Shown: positions 60,105 to 64,000 of the stretch, piece after piece | How the letters are laid out: each line of letters begins with the position of its first letter | Position numbering within the stretch: the stretch's first letter is position 1 | Assembly: GCA_051294375.1 (NCBI GenBank) | Contig: CM119270.1 | Location: 19,789,741-19,853,740, forward strand | Source: Paraspadella gotoi | Lineage: Eukaryota; Chaetognatha | Length of the DNA stretch: 64,000 nucleotides | Direction: 5' to 3' | Translations under genes and position numbers: made by a program | The notes under the pieces: generated by a model | The model's input: only the letters and a program-made list of their open reading frames with translations | Database searches by the model: none | Told to the model about the DNA's origin: nothing

Positions 60105-60666
60105 ACTTCTTGTGCTCAAAATGTAAATGAAGAACATCAATTAAAATGCAAGAATTGTGAAGTCAGGGGACGGCTAATATGGTTTAATTGCAGATATATG
60201 AAGGGCCTCCTAGTTTGAAAAAAATATCTAGTATTGCTTTGTACAATTTTAATGATTCCATTTGTTGGGAGTTTAATTGTTTCAATAACTCGATCATATT
60301 TGTGTAAATTAAAAAAAAAACATTTGAAATAAAAATCTTAATTTTTCAACCTTCACATCGACCACTATTCCCCCCATAACAATCATATATCTCCTCTTCC
60401 ACCTTCTCACCCTAACAAACCACCTTCCGCCACCAACCTTCCCCTCTCCCCCCACCCACCTAATCGAGACGAGTCCCTTCTTGCATCTGTTGTTCTCAAA
60501 CTTATTCCTCGTTACGTTGACGAAGGCGAAATATCCGTAGATGGACATTTGGAAATTCTCGTTGTGCGCGAACTCGTTGGAGTCGAACTCGATCATGTGA
60601 GTCCGATTGGCCAACTCGATCTTGATGTTGGGCAGATGGAGGACGATCCCGTCCTTGCGGTTGTAT
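23798..60666 (-). CDS. bark: Bark beetle/Anakonda homologue (tricellular septate junction protein), N-terminus not found
   Basis: In Drosophila, Bark beetle/Anakonda is a single-pass membrane protein that organises tricellular junctions. Exons on the - strand, N to C: 60460-60666, 59673-59961, 59008-59187 (beta-helix); 58384-58522, 57795-57984; 57075-57312 and 56338-56594 (SRCR); 55406-55612 (beta-helix); 54821-55097 and 54274-54464 (CUB); 53657-53859 and 50717-50929 (beta-helix); 47428-47605 and 44854-45007 (C-type lectin); 44473-44581 (transmembrane); 26063-26138; 23798-25734 (tail). Splice phases agree at every junction except 53657/50929 and the frame inside 44473-44581. About 1,670 residues are visible. 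The signal peptide and earlier repeats are not seen, so the 5' end lies in unread exons or beyond the window. Two other genes are nested in its introns on the opposite strand. Domain order and motifs (IFDFDDWN, ICGELGH, ICEK) make the family call firm. Confidence 0.9.
25756..25822. repeat. (ATTG)n microsatellite
   Basis: About 16 tandem GATT/ATTG tetranucleotides within the last Bark intron, immediately upstream (on the - strand) of the tail exon acceptor. Confidence 0.95.
25968..26060. repeat. (CT)n microsatellite abutting a splice donor
   Basis: About 90 bp of CT repeats run directly into the donor of the 76-bp juxtamembrane exon (CTCAC|CTGATGAT on the + strand), leaving only the GTGAG of the donor between exon and array. 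Length changes here could affect splicing of that exon. Confidence 0.92.
26063..26138 (-). CDS. bark: Bark beetle juxtamembrane exon
   Basis: This 76-bp exon, too short to stand out as an open frame, has a CAG acceptor and GTGAG donor. In phase 0 it encodes ARKRKREFFERRNSIRHS and a few more residues, a strongly basic segment expected just inside the membrane. The upstream transmembrane exon ends in phase 0 with LLGRRIK, and this exon leaves one base that joins the tail exon in frame. The RRNSIRHS block is a plausible basophilic kinase site. If the join is right, the intron before it spans about 18.3 kb and contains the complete cupredoxin/FN3 gene. Confidence 0.7.
26357..26515. repeat. 67-bp tandem repeat
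   Basis: Two almost identical 67-bp copies begin with CCATGTTTGTCCCCTTGTCC at 26387 and 26454, with a truncated third copy before them. They produce repeated frames on both strands that are not supported as genes. Confidence 0.85.
26614..26650. repeat. (CGT)n trinucleotide repeat
   Basis: Eleven or so CGT/GTC units. They encode poly-Asp or poly-Arg in chance frames and lie in the large Bark intron. Confidence 0.93.
26740..28280. other. Non-coding AT-rich intronic DNA
   Basis: No gene is seen. It contains one copy of a dispersed ATGCAAATGAGATTAAA element end near 27343-27370, pyrimidine-rich DNA at 27430-27590, and (GA)n at 27672-27744. It is the intergenic-like interval upstream of the nested cupredoxin/FN3 gene and probably includes that gene's promoter and 5' exons, which cannot be identified. 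Confidence 0.5.
27343..27372 (-). repeat. Dispersed repeat terminus with octamer-like ATTTGCAT
   Basis: On the - strand this reads AATCTCATTTGCATATTGCA followed by GTGAGT. Matching copies are at 41907-41935 (+ strand) and 45548-45575 (- strand). Three copies in 18 kb suggest one end of a transposable element family. Confidence 0.5.
28290..28602 (+). CDS. Putative first visible exon: acidic and Ser/Arg-rich disordered segment
   Basis: The coding part is clear from about 28420 (EIDLEDEAPPPDEDVEK) to the donor GAG|GTGAAA. It is followed by repeated RAAS/RASQAS motifs that look like serine-phosphorylation-rich linker. A possible acceptor (GCATCCCAG) lies at 28281-28289, but the first 100 bases after it are a CACCTCCCTCACCTTACC minisatellite. 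The true exon start or initiator could lie closer to 28420. The composition resembles the shifted frame at the other end of the gene (43179-43778). Confidence 0.5.
28290..43778 (+). CDS. Multidomain cupredoxin / fibronectin III / thioredoxin protein (unrecognised family)
   Basis: A gene of about 3,700 residues nested in a Bark intron on the opposite strand. Exons after the uncertain first (ending 28602) are 28990-29128, 29293-29570, 29756-30082, 30430-31124, 31355-31539, 31816-32309, 32658-39048, 39342-39432, 39648-39780, 39989-40318, 40601-41046, 41377-41691, 42177-42328, 42696-42836 and 43106-43321 or beyond. Phases agree at every junction but 41691/42177. Order of domains is an S/R-rich disordered start, about seven cupredoxin-like repeats, a chitobiase C-terminal-like domain, about 16 FN3 domains split by a Q/P-rich linker, a thioredoxin fold, and an acidic and S/R-rich tail. 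The start codon, signal peptide and location in the cell are unknown. No reaction can be assigned. Domain assignments are by eye from characteristic motifs. Confidence 0.82.
28990..32309 (+). CDS. Cupredoxin-like domain array exons
   Basis: Six exons encode successive domains with the plastocyanin-like pattern: a strand ending in GFSP/GFVPKIM/SFEPIM, then Gly-Asp/Gln-x-Val, then VWFKW/IWWTW/VYWIW/VLWSW, a loop with an HN motif in some copies (GHNIQQV, AHNIIKV), and a closing strand GVFYYSDANYEG, GLFYFQTEG, GVYHYVSES. Canonical type 1 copper ligands (His, then Cys-x-x-His-x-x-x-Met) are mostly replaced: Tyr or Phe stands where Cys is expected. The last copy keeps His (AHN), Cys (GTFCVASQ) and Met (FAGMV) but lacks the second His. 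Most domains are therefore probably structural and not redox active. Repeated domains show clear internal duplication. Confidence 0.75.
31200..31282 (+). repeat. (CTTT)n in an intron of the nested gene
   Basis: About 80 bp of TTTC tetranucleotides, followed by (CT)n. A mirror-type (GAAA)n array lies at 32318-32376 in a later intron, directly after a splice donor. Both give repetitive frames on each strand that are not genes. Confidence 0.93.
32658..39048 (+). CDS. Giant 6.4-kb exon: chitobiase-C-like domain, about 14 FN3 domains, Q/P-rich linker
   Basis: A single uninterrupted exon with acceptor TCCTTAG and donor CAG|GTAAAG encodes 2,130 residues. It starts with the end of a cupredoxin domain (GAPGFAGMVYVM). 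Next comes a chitobiase/hexosaminidase C-terminal-like domain (SPGAKIYYTLRGALPEPET), then two FN3 domains, a disordered linker at about residues 350-730 with a WQQQQQMPGPPW-like Q/P-rich part, and roughly twelve more FN3 domains. Several of these share a YxILLDGxxxG hairpin. Codons are A/T-ending and AT-rich, in sharp contrast to the GC-ending codons of the exons on both sides. That contrast, and the lack of introns, are discussed as a finding. Confidence 0.9.
39342..41046 (+). CDS. C-terminal FN3 and helical linker exons of the nested gene
   Basis: Four exons (39342-39432, 39648-39780, 39989-40318, 40601-41046) complete two FN3-like domains: VEPYLISVGWDEVYATAGV with a QLEVAVHGLDE end, and VHLSWTAKQSSPDL with GFQILVNGHQFG. 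Between them is a probably helical stretch (TDETLMRKMLGKINQLDMML). The segment after the last FN3 is rich in Cys and His (FFCLHGM, GCCAYQ, RCHARH) and leads into the thioredoxin exon. Introns here are short, except the one containing the (GAT)n array at 41052-41098. Confidence 0.8.
41052..41098 (+). repeat. (GAT)n trinucleotide repeat
   Basis: About 15 GAT units directly after the donor GTGAGG of the preceding exon. They give a poly-Asp or poly-His frame by read-through only. Confidence 0.95.
41377..42328 (+). CDS. Thioredoxin-fold domain of the nested gene
   Basis: The first exon (41377-41691) encodes RPVLLLFWTAWCSACQRPGD, the beta strand and CxxC active site of a thioredoxin, followed by a helix and an acidic insertion of about 30 residues. 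The second (42177-42328) encodes LARLYGVRGVPTLVVVHPHG, containing the conserved cis-proline (VPT) and the last strands, then a C-terminal helix. Both catalytic cysteines are present, so disulphide oxidoreductase activity is possible. The 41691 and 42177 splice sites as read differ in phase (2 left over against 2 needed before the codon). A small exon is therefore missed between them or there is a one-base error. Confidence 0.85.
41907..41935 (+). repeat. Dispersed repeat terminus with ATTTGCAT
   Basis: CAATCTCATTTGCATACTGT followed by AGTAAGT matches the copies at 27343-27372 and 45548-45575. It lies in the intron inside the thioredoxin domain. Confidence 0.5.
42696..43778 (+). CDS. C-terminal exons: Cys-rich segment and frame-ambiguous S/R-rich tail
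   Basis: Exon 42696-42836 encodes CETLREPCPVTECDVCKGDT, a four-cysteine segment. The last exon begins at 43106 in phase 0 (GVNRRRKTGWAPEEEEEEED) and, as sequenced, stops at 43319-43321. A second open frame, shifted by one and running from about 43170 to 43778, encodes Ser/Arg/Ala-rich repeats (SRSRAASLVSSRAAP, ASTLRSARSLRRQS) with the same style as the protein's N-terminus. A one-base sequencing error between about 43150 and 43300 would join the two. Both ends are given because I cannot decide. Confidence 0.6.
43780..44470. other. Tail-to-tail interval between the nested gene and the Bark transmembrane exon
   Basis: Probable 3' UTR of the + strand gene, with GAATAAA near 44181. On the - strand a possible donor (GCAAG|GTGAGTT) lies near 44390, in a segment of roughly 30 bp that has no convincing acceptor. 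It could be a skipped Bark cassette exon but is too weak to annotate. Confidence 0.4.
44473..44581 (-). CDS. bark: Bark beetle transmembrane exon, with apparent one-base deletion
   Basis: Reading from the phase of the upstream lectin exon gives DPSPINVMLP. Reading from the phase of the downstream exon gives VAIGTAPVSAVILICIICPA and then LLGRRIK, a clean transmembrane helix with a basic stop-transfer end. The two frames meet at CTCCCGTGGCC (+ strand 44551-44560), where one extra base, most simply one more C in the CCC run, would restore a continuous frame. As sequenced the exon is frameshifted. A consensus error is more likely than a broken gene, because all flanking exons are intact. Confidence 0.82.
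44735..44832. repeat. (ATTC)n microsatellite
   Basis: About 24 ATTC tetranucleotides, directly next to the donor side of a lectin exon in a Bark intron. A similar (GAAT)n array lies at 49965-50055. Frames give IHSF or NE repeats by chance. Confidence 0.95.
44854..47605 (-). CDS. bark: Bark beetle C-type lectin-like domain exons
   Basis: Exon 47428-47605 encodes the first half, ENCWGPEATSEFYVLGRI and the following strand. Exon 44854-45007 encodes VAISDPWKSEPWIKGIAASD and ends with NCDELQPFICEKG, the classic C-type lectin terminus (conserved Cys, then FICEK). The calcium-ligand motifs EPN/QPD and WND are not evident, so sugar binding is doubtful. The join is phase 0. The 2.4-kb intron contains repeat-rich DNA and the array at 47267-47425. 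The lectin-like domain immediately before the transmembrane helix matches the arrangement in Bark/Anakonda. Confidence 0.85.
45070..47260. other. AT-rich intronic DNA
   Basis: No gene is seen. It holds a copy of the ATTTGCAT repeat terminus on the - strand at 45548-45575, an AT-rich low-complexity stretch, and T-runs near 47070-47145. Short frames show no coding character. Confidence 0.5.
47267..47426. repeat. (ATCT)n/(ATCA)n tetranucleotide repeats
   Basis: Interrupted ATCT units grade into AATCAATC units and stop directly at the donor of the lectin exon at 47428. Again a microsatellite abuts a Bark splice donor. Confidence 0.9.
48313..49299 (+). CDS. Small secreted protein gene nested in a Bark intron
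   Basis: Exon 1 (48313-48455) starts with a good signal peptide: MIKMRTFFALQILAFLVFVL, then a small-residue cleavage region (SREASA), then LFISAQQAEAFVADV. A weak donor (AG|GTTGGT) joins in frame to exon 2 (49152-49299) after TTTATAG. Exon 2 encodes a charged segment (DRRELRRRYGTWRTVWWKGH) and a stop just before a (GAGA)n tract. I do not recognise the protein. The layout of a short secreted chain with an Arg/Glu-rich helix after a basic region faintly resembles Gla-rich/UCMA proteins, which is speculation. Alternative exon 2 donors could extend it into 49440-49720 or 50124-50414. Confidence 0.5.
49310..49720 (+). other. Purine-rich tract and possible further coding sequence
   Basis: (GA)n DNA to about 49430 is followed by a GC-rich segment with GCGTCGGCGGCGGCGG and a frame rich in Arg and Asp (EQRRDAGDRRRDQDRRRD), ending at a donor-like GATG|GTGAGATGG at 49719. 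It could be an exon of the small gene to its left, or repeat-driven noise. Confidence 0.3.
49735..50055. repeat. (GGTT/GGGT)n and (GAAT)n repeats
   Basis: G-rich GGGTGGTTGGG-type repeats at 49725-49830 are followed by GGATGAAT and GAATGAAT arrays (49840-50055). Confidence 0.92.
50124..50414 (+). CDS. Candidate terminal exon with poly-serine tract
   Basis: After TTATTTCAG the frame reads NSQSSPSENSDSQFDQNRKT, then a Ser/Pro run encoded by TCG/TCA repeats, then a hydrophobic end (DLNVFVFFLSLPWL) and a stop. A donor 400 bp upstream (49719) is in a compatible phase. It could be the 3' exon of the small + strand gene. The low complexity makes this weak. Confidence 0.3.
   Translation, partial: NSQSSPSENSDSQFDQNRKTRNSFRREKTSSSSSSPSSSSPSSSSSPSSSSSPSSSSDSNVAARIISGFERFSLFYCDLNVFVFFLSLPWLRQLWR
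50717..50929 (-). CDS. bark: Bark beetle beta-helix exon interrupted by a gap
   Basis: The exon opens with YEKVAFLSLN after a CCAAG acceptor and runs into the N gap at 50873-50897. It resumes with MANHFYENRARMLPWSTTI and ends GNKTDQ with two spare bases at GCA|GTGAGT. Those two bases join the lectin exon to give an uninterrupted frame, so the apparent TGA at the end is in the intron. The short strands with regular Asn and aliphatic residues fit the right-handed beta-helix of Bark. Confidence 0.75.
50935..51135. repeat. 30-bp G-rich minisatellite
   Basis: About six copies of GGGGAGTGGAAAGGTAAGGT followed by TGGGTGG, next to the acceptor of the gap-containing Bark exon. The unit includes AAGGTAAGG, a donor-like string on the + strand. 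Confidence 0.85.
51290..51376. mobile_element. Fragment related to the 17.15-kb MITE
   Basis: GAGGCGACTTACCTCCGGTC, then a (CT)n run, then CGGCGACTTTCTACCGGAAT and CTCTCTC. The first part matches the end of the MITE at 17153-17264 (AGGCGACTTACCTCGCG). Here the two motifs are in direct orientation, so this may be a tandem or rearranged copy. Confidence 0.45.
51950..53598. other. Unexplained block with even composition and broken frames on both strands
   Basis: Unlike surrounding introns this 1.6-kb block lacks homopolymer and microsatellite texture and has fragmentary frames with protein-like composition. On the + strand there is one at 52259-52612 (including NVRNSCNYVWNKVNGKFIVE) and one at 52692-52889 (WRKIGNHRNVAWHNDSV). 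On the - strand there is one at 52988-53341. It ends at the gap at 53599. It may be a decayed mobile element or uncorrected long-read sequence of coding DNA. I could not match it to the Bark exons or to any family. Confidence 0.35.
53657..53859 (-). CDS. bark: Bark beetle beta-helix exon
   Basis: It follows CCCACAG, begins with one base completing a codon, and encodes KPKMINLTRLTIERNDHGGI, then GETSPDIVIQRSRIVDNGVE and HPIIDLHVQNTRLALI. The repeating short strands and turn Asn/Asp residues are typical of parallel beta-helix repeats. It ends in phase 1 at ATAG|GTGAGA. The next recognised exon at 50929 needs phase 2, so an exon is probably lost in or near the gap at 53599-53623, or one of the two sites has an indel. 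Confidence 0.8.
53985..54280. repeat. Degenerate tandem repeat resembling the adjacent splice donor
   Basis: Roughly ten diverged units of about 25-33 bp share AATCACCTxAACxTTTTGGCC. The same pattern spans the donor of the CUB exon itself (CAAATCACCTGAACGTGTTGGCC at 54266-54288). The intron therefore seems filled with decayed copies of the exon end plus donor. Confidence 0.6.
54274..55097 (-). CDS. bark: Bark beetle CUB-like domain exons
   Basis: Exon 54821-55097 encodes SLVLSGQTSELESTFRVFNE and continues to GIRFLMFKLFNDSTYTDNLQ. Exon 54274-54464 continues in phase 0 with IYNGDNFTDMMIELRNGS and GEFVSLRVNATPAQMAYGFI, ending AEVFNLPPANTF. The pattern (small acidic turn IYNGDN, then a strand ending in GFIAEV) matches the second half of CUB domains, though disulphide cysteines are reduced. 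CUB-like modules are part of the Bark/Anakonda repeat unit. Confidence 0.75.
55406..55612 (-). CDS. bark: Bark beetle beta-helix exon
   Basis: It encodes NKLVNVEIYGAGMLHDEHSA, then DVKNITLSNCAHDGVGIIAP and VLVSNTTIKNTFGYAV. The repeated V-x-N-x-T and G-I strands are textbook PbH1-type repeats. One base at the start and two at the end complete codons with the SRCR and CUB exons on either side. Confidence 0.85.
55615..56330. other. Bark intron
   Basis: G-rich DNA at 55620-55740 (GGGGGTGGTGG-type) is followed by AT-rich sequence. No gene is seen in it. Confidence 0.5.
56338..57312 (-). CDS. bark: Bark beetle SRCR domain exons
   Basis: Exon 57075-57312 encodes LPIKMSPVVNPNARLFLGNV and then a scavenger receptor Cys-rich start: VRLVKGKTPSEGFLEIYN, WNRVCDQTFSYRSARVICGE, LGHDVF. 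Exon 56338-56594 continues in phase 0 with WWRSFLCTGDEDKLEECPSR and DECVRYDEYVYITCGE, the conserved C-terminal half. The cysteine spacing VCD...VICGELG...CTGDEDxLxEC...ITC is complete. The region after it (MEYWGNVRFASHSFDFRDM) returns to beta-helix. Confidence 0.93.
57600..57790 (+). repeat. Polypyrimidine intron tract
   Basis: (CT)n and CCTCCC repeats run up to the donor of the exon at 57795-57984 (- strand). On the - strand the intron therefore begins with a purine-rich tract. Confidence 0.8.
57795..58522 (-). CDS. bark: Bark beetle exons after the beta-helix: IFDFDDWN motif and following strands
   Basis: Exon 58384-58522 encodes TEIRHKIFDFDDWNQFCVAN, then FFPFLV and GGKYVRTTQEVEPPVINT. 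The IFDFDDWN motif closes a beta-helix block in Bark-type proteins. Exon 57795-57984 encodes DASLGGRVTKSIRLRRRDEP, YLVASDLTIMPGATLTIEPG and LGTLNAQGTK, the start of the next beta-helix. All phases fit. A partial duplicate of the first exon's end and donor lies 90 bp downstream (58286-58335). Confidence 0.88.
58286..58335 (-). pseudogene. Duplicate of a Bark exon end and splice donor
   Basis: On the - strand GTGAAGACGAGGCGGGAAAT, then AGGACTGTCAATCATCGACTCGG|GTGAG, aligns over about 50 bases with the end of exon 58384-58522 (GTGAGGACGACGCAAGAAGT...AACACGG|GTGAG). No acceptor or upstream exon part accompanies it, so it would act only as a competing donor. Confidence 0.6.
59008..59961 (-). CDS. 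bark: Bark beetle beta-helix exons
   Basis: Exon 59673-59961 encodes GFEKFMMVNGNEFLSNSGRF, a charged helical insertion (LLREEEIRALLEAAKQAF) and FHIIQVYKRKAEFMFNEL. Exon 59008-59187 continues in phase 0: SAFQTDSFGVIVSGVQNVSV, SQNAFENPEL, then ATENFWNTESQ. The last motif corresponds to the NYWGT-like turn before the IFDFDDWN block in the family. Confidence 0.8.
60460..60666 (-). CDS. bark: Bark beetle beta-helix exon, most N-terminal one found
   Basis: It encodes YNRKDGIVLHLPNIKIELAN, RTHMIEFDSNEFAHNENF and GYFAFVNVTRNKFENNRCKK, with the F/V-x-x-N-x-F spacing of beta-helix rungs. It begins with one base completing a codon from an upstream exon. No further Bark exon was recognised between 60667 and 63999, so the rest of the extracellular region lies beyond the window or in exons too diverged to see. 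Confidence 0.85.
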
Positions 60667-60699
60667 CTTAGGGGGGGAGAGGGAGGTTAAGGGGAGGAG

Positions 60700-61550
60700 G
60701 GATGATTGATTTGTGATTAGTTTGATTATCTGATTTGATTTATATCTTATTTTATTTTATATTTGATTGATTTGATTGACTTGATTTTCAATCATTGTAT
60801 TTTATTTTATTTTTATTGTTTTGATTTGGTTTAATGGATTACCTTTATTGATAACCTCTTTGGAGTGAGAGGTACCAACGTTAGATTGACACCGCGAGAC
60901 ACTTATTACAATATTTTGTCTTTTTCACAACTTATAAAAAATGTAAAAAATTACTTCACTATTTTATCTTTTTAGATTTTACTGTTTTTATTTAAATGTA
61001 CTATTTCTCTTTTATTTTTTCTCTTTTTTTTTAATATTTTTATATAAGAGTTAGAGCTTGGGAAACTTTTTCAATATCCAAACTTGGAACTAATTCTCAT
61101 AAATATTCAACATTCAACAAAAGGAAAAAAAAAGTAGATTAAATAAAATCCCTAATATAAACTCGAATCCACAGAAGACAAATTAATTCACTGACGGATC
61201 AACTTGAGAGGAAAACACTTTTATTTTTCAATATTTCCTTTGATTTTTTCGTCACTTTGTTTCGCTATTTTCGTTTTATATCTTCTATTCTAATAATGTC
61301 AAACTGTCTATAAAAGTAAATTTTATGTTTCTGTATAAAATTGGTACAACCAATATAAAAACTATCCATTCATTTAATAAATAAGCTATCTTGTCCCTGA
61401 CTATTCAGTTCCTTTATGCTTTTTTGTGTTTTTAAGTAAAGTAATTTTTTACTTTAAATTAAAAAAAACTTAATTATTTTAAGTAAAACGCCTGGAAAAT
61501 AATGGCTATTTAACTATTCTCATGACATTGTGATTCTTATCGGACACTAT
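60700..61550. other. AT-rich DNA with a dispersed repeat
   Basis: No gene is seen. AATAAGCTATCTTGTCCCTG at 61379-61398 with TTGGTACAACCAATATAAAA upstream matches related strings at 4311-4353 and 6430-6515, marking another dispersed repeat family. Confidence 0.5.
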
Positions 61551-61563
61551 ACGTTAAAACAGA

Positions 61564-61635
61564 ATGGCAGAATATTCTGAGGACGATGGAACGAAATGGA
61601 TTCTAACGCGCGAATACTACGAAATGTTTTTGAAG
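61564..61635 (+). CDS. Candidate first coding exon (24 codons)
   Basis: ATG starts MAEYSEDDGTKWILTREY and three more codons bring it to YEMFLK at a strong donor AAG|GTGAGTGAA. The amino-acid mix is protein-like and the segment is isolated in AT-rich DNA. I found no acceptor downstream that continues it in frame. It may be the 5' exon of an unrecognised gene, possibly one running beyond the window. Confidence 0.4.
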
Positions 61636-62428
61636 GTGAGTGAAACAATCTGTCACTTAACAATTAATAATCATCGTAAAAGTTTGTTAACTTTTAAAAT
61701 GTAATAAACGAATAATTATGAAAATAGTTTTATTATCAATATTTTGTACGACACGAAGCGGCAGCCTGTTTAGTTCGTTCTGGTGGATTTTAAGTAGCGT
61801 AGCCATTACATTTTCGTTGTCCATTACATCGAAACAAAGGGTTCATTTTTGAAAGAAAAAAGTTCAATAATGATCAATCCCTTATTTTCTTAAGTTGTCC
61901 TCTGCTCTATAAAACTTTAATATGATTTAGAAAGTAGGGTCTTGATGAGATCGAGTATTTTAAAGTTAAAGATCACTTATTTGTATCTATCGCTTAATCA
62001 TCGGGAGAACATCAGACAATCATCGTGCTGGCTACAGTATTGCACGATTCGAGCAATACTGTAGCCATTTTTTTCTCTCCCACTTTACTCCCCCCCCCTC
62101 TCCCCCTTTTGTTTTCACAAGAATCGAGATTTAATCAATGACGTAAATTTCAGGTTAAGCTCTCGACTCTTTTGAAAAAAGAGAGAAAAAAAGAGAAAAT
62201 AATGGAAGAAGGAAAACAAAGACAAATCGTTCGCATTTCTTCACAATTGAGTTTAAAACAAAAAGAAAAGAACAAAGAAGATTTGACATCCAAATTCCCG
62301 GATGTGATTCGCTCCTTTAAAAATCACCAACTCTAATCACTGGGGCTTTATTTTCCCTTTGCAATTCCTCGCTTGACGTGAGAAAGAAAAAAAGAAAAGT
62401 TTCCGAGGAATATTTAATTATTCATTTG

Positions 62429-62764
<336 letters not shown>

Positions 62765-62865
62765 TCTCTTTTTTTCCAGCCGTCATTGATCGTCTCTGGT
62801 TCACGTGGCACCCGACGATTCCATCTCTTCCTTCTGCTCCCTTCTTCTCATTGGTTCCCTCGAAA

Positions 62866-63500
62866 ATGTCCGTCCTGCGATCGACGATCTGCGTTGCCAT
62901 GGTGATCGTCGTTATCGTCTCCTTCGTCGTCATGACGACCGCGATTTCGGAGAAGAAGCAAAAGTTGTTGGAAAAGTTAGAGAGGAAACATTATACAGGT
63001 CAATTTTTAATTAGAGGTCAGGAAAGTCATTCCATAATTTTATTTTAGGTATTATAAATATTTTAAATAAAAGGACTTTGATTGGTGCAGAAGCCTATAA
63101 GATCAACGAGACCTGATCCAGTAATTAACGAGAAGCATAATAATTAAAAAAAGTATATTCCTGGTCAGTGGTCACTGGTCACTGTGGTCAGTGGTCAGTG
63201 GTCAGTCTATTTAAACCCTCTTCGTCCCCCCCCCCTTCCGCTCTCTAGGCAATCCCCCTAAACCGACGAAATCCCCAGCGAAACCAAGCGTTGTCTCAGA
63301 TCCTGACTCCCCTTTCGGTTTCGAGGGAAATCCCAAGGAACCGGAAGAGGCGCAGCGATCGAGAGAGCGAGACGATGAGAACGAAAATCAAAACGACGAC
63401 GAAAGCGACGACGAAAACGACGACGAAAAGGACGAATTTCAAAACGCGACGAGAGCCGAAAATCTGCACAAAATTGCCGCTGCGTTGAAGCAGGTGGGAC

Positions 63501-63541
<41 letters not shown>

Positions 63542-63937
63542 ACTACCCTCCTTTTGTCTCAGGCCCGACTCCAAAAAGACAGAAGAGGAAAATCTTCTGA
63601 AGAAATGCAAGCTGCGCTGAAAGCCAAACACTTGGTGGAGAAAAGTCTTCAAGAGAAGAAGGCTGCACTGGAGGCCGAAATGCTGATGGAAAAAACTCTT
63701 CGAGAAAAAGAGACTGCTTTAAAGGCCAAGCAGTTAGTGGAAAAAAGTCTTGAAGAGAAGAAGGCTGCACTGGAGGCCGAACAGTTGATGGTGAAAAGTT
63801 TTCAAGCGAAGGAAGCGTCACTGGAGGCCAAATCGGAGGCCACACCTATGACCAATCGGTCCGTCGAAGCCTCGAACGAGATGTGGGCGAATACGACGAC
63901 GCCGCCGACGATTTGGTTAAAACAAGTTAGTTTTTAA
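62866..63937 (+). CDS. Membrane-anchored or secreted coiled-coil protein with 17-residue repeats (partial)
   Basis: Exon 1 (62866-62998) starts MSVLRSTICVAMVIVVIVSF, a signal peptide or type II signal anchor, then a Lys/Glu helix. Exon 2 (63249-63493) encodes a Pro-rich start and a long acidic, Asn/Asp-rich linker (NENQNDDESDDENDDEKD). Exon 3 (63563-63925) encodes four tandem 17-residue units of the type ALKAKQLVEKSLEEKKA / ALEAEQLMVKSFQAKEA, alternating in two subtypes so that the higher-order period is 34 residues. They are highly charged and should form a coiled coil or single alpha-helix. Phases match. Exon 3 either splices at CAA|GTTAGT or stops 12 bases later. An NRS glycosylation-type sequon follows the repeats. 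No family is recognised. Confidence 0.72.
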
Positions 63938-64000
63938 ATGAATTAAATAAAAATATTGATCTAAAAATATTATTTTTAATAAACAAATAAAAAATATCTT

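Overview
This is a stretch of animal nuclear DNA from a draft assembly of an invertebrate, most likely a protostome and possibly an arthropod or a close relative. The grounds are spliced genes with GT-AG introns, a near-canonical heterotrimeric G-protein beta subunit, and a very large gene recognisable as Bark beetle/Anakonda, an invertebrate tricellular-junction protein. The non-coding DNA is crowded with (GA/CT)n arrays, other microsatellites and small inverted-repeat transposons. Several exons carry apparent one-base indels and there are six N gaps, so parts of the sequence look like incompletely polished long reads.

Layout. 1-9 kb holds no gene I can support, only microsatellites, a minisatellite interrupted by a 709-bp non-autonomous DNA transposon, and telomere-like degenerate repeats. 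9.66-19.0 kb (+) holds the G-beta gene. Its middle is disturbed by a degenerate direct copy and then a degenerate inverted copy of its own exons and introns (about 14.4-18.9 kb), ending at an N gap just before the last coding exon. 19-23.7 kb is 3' flank, gaps and repeats.

23.8-60.7 kb (-) is the C-terminal part of the Bark beetle/Anakonda homologue. I traced 17 exons, mostly joined by matching splice phases. From N to C they encode beta-helix, SRCR, beta-helix, CUB, beta-helix, C-type lectin, one transmembrane segment, and a 670-residue disordered tail ending in a class I PDZ ligand (TDL). An 18-kb intron between the transmembrane exon and the juxtamembrane exon contains a whole second large gene on the + strand (28.3-43.8 kb). 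It encodes an array of cupredoxin-like domains, a chitobiase C-terminal-like domain, about 16 fibronectin type III domains (14 in a single 6.4-kb exon) and a C-terminal thioredoxin domain with a WCSAC active site. I do not recognise this architecture, and it is the best candidate here for an undescribed protein. A smaller secreted-protein gene (48.3-50.4 kb, +) is nested in another Bark intron.

61.5-64 kb (+) holds a short orphan first exon and a gene for a membrane-anchored or secreted coiled-coil protein built from 17-residue repeats. It runs off the window.

The genes do not form a pathway. The G-beta, Bark and cupredoxin/FN3/thioredoxin genes are linked by position and nesting, and any functional tie between the two large proteins is speculative.
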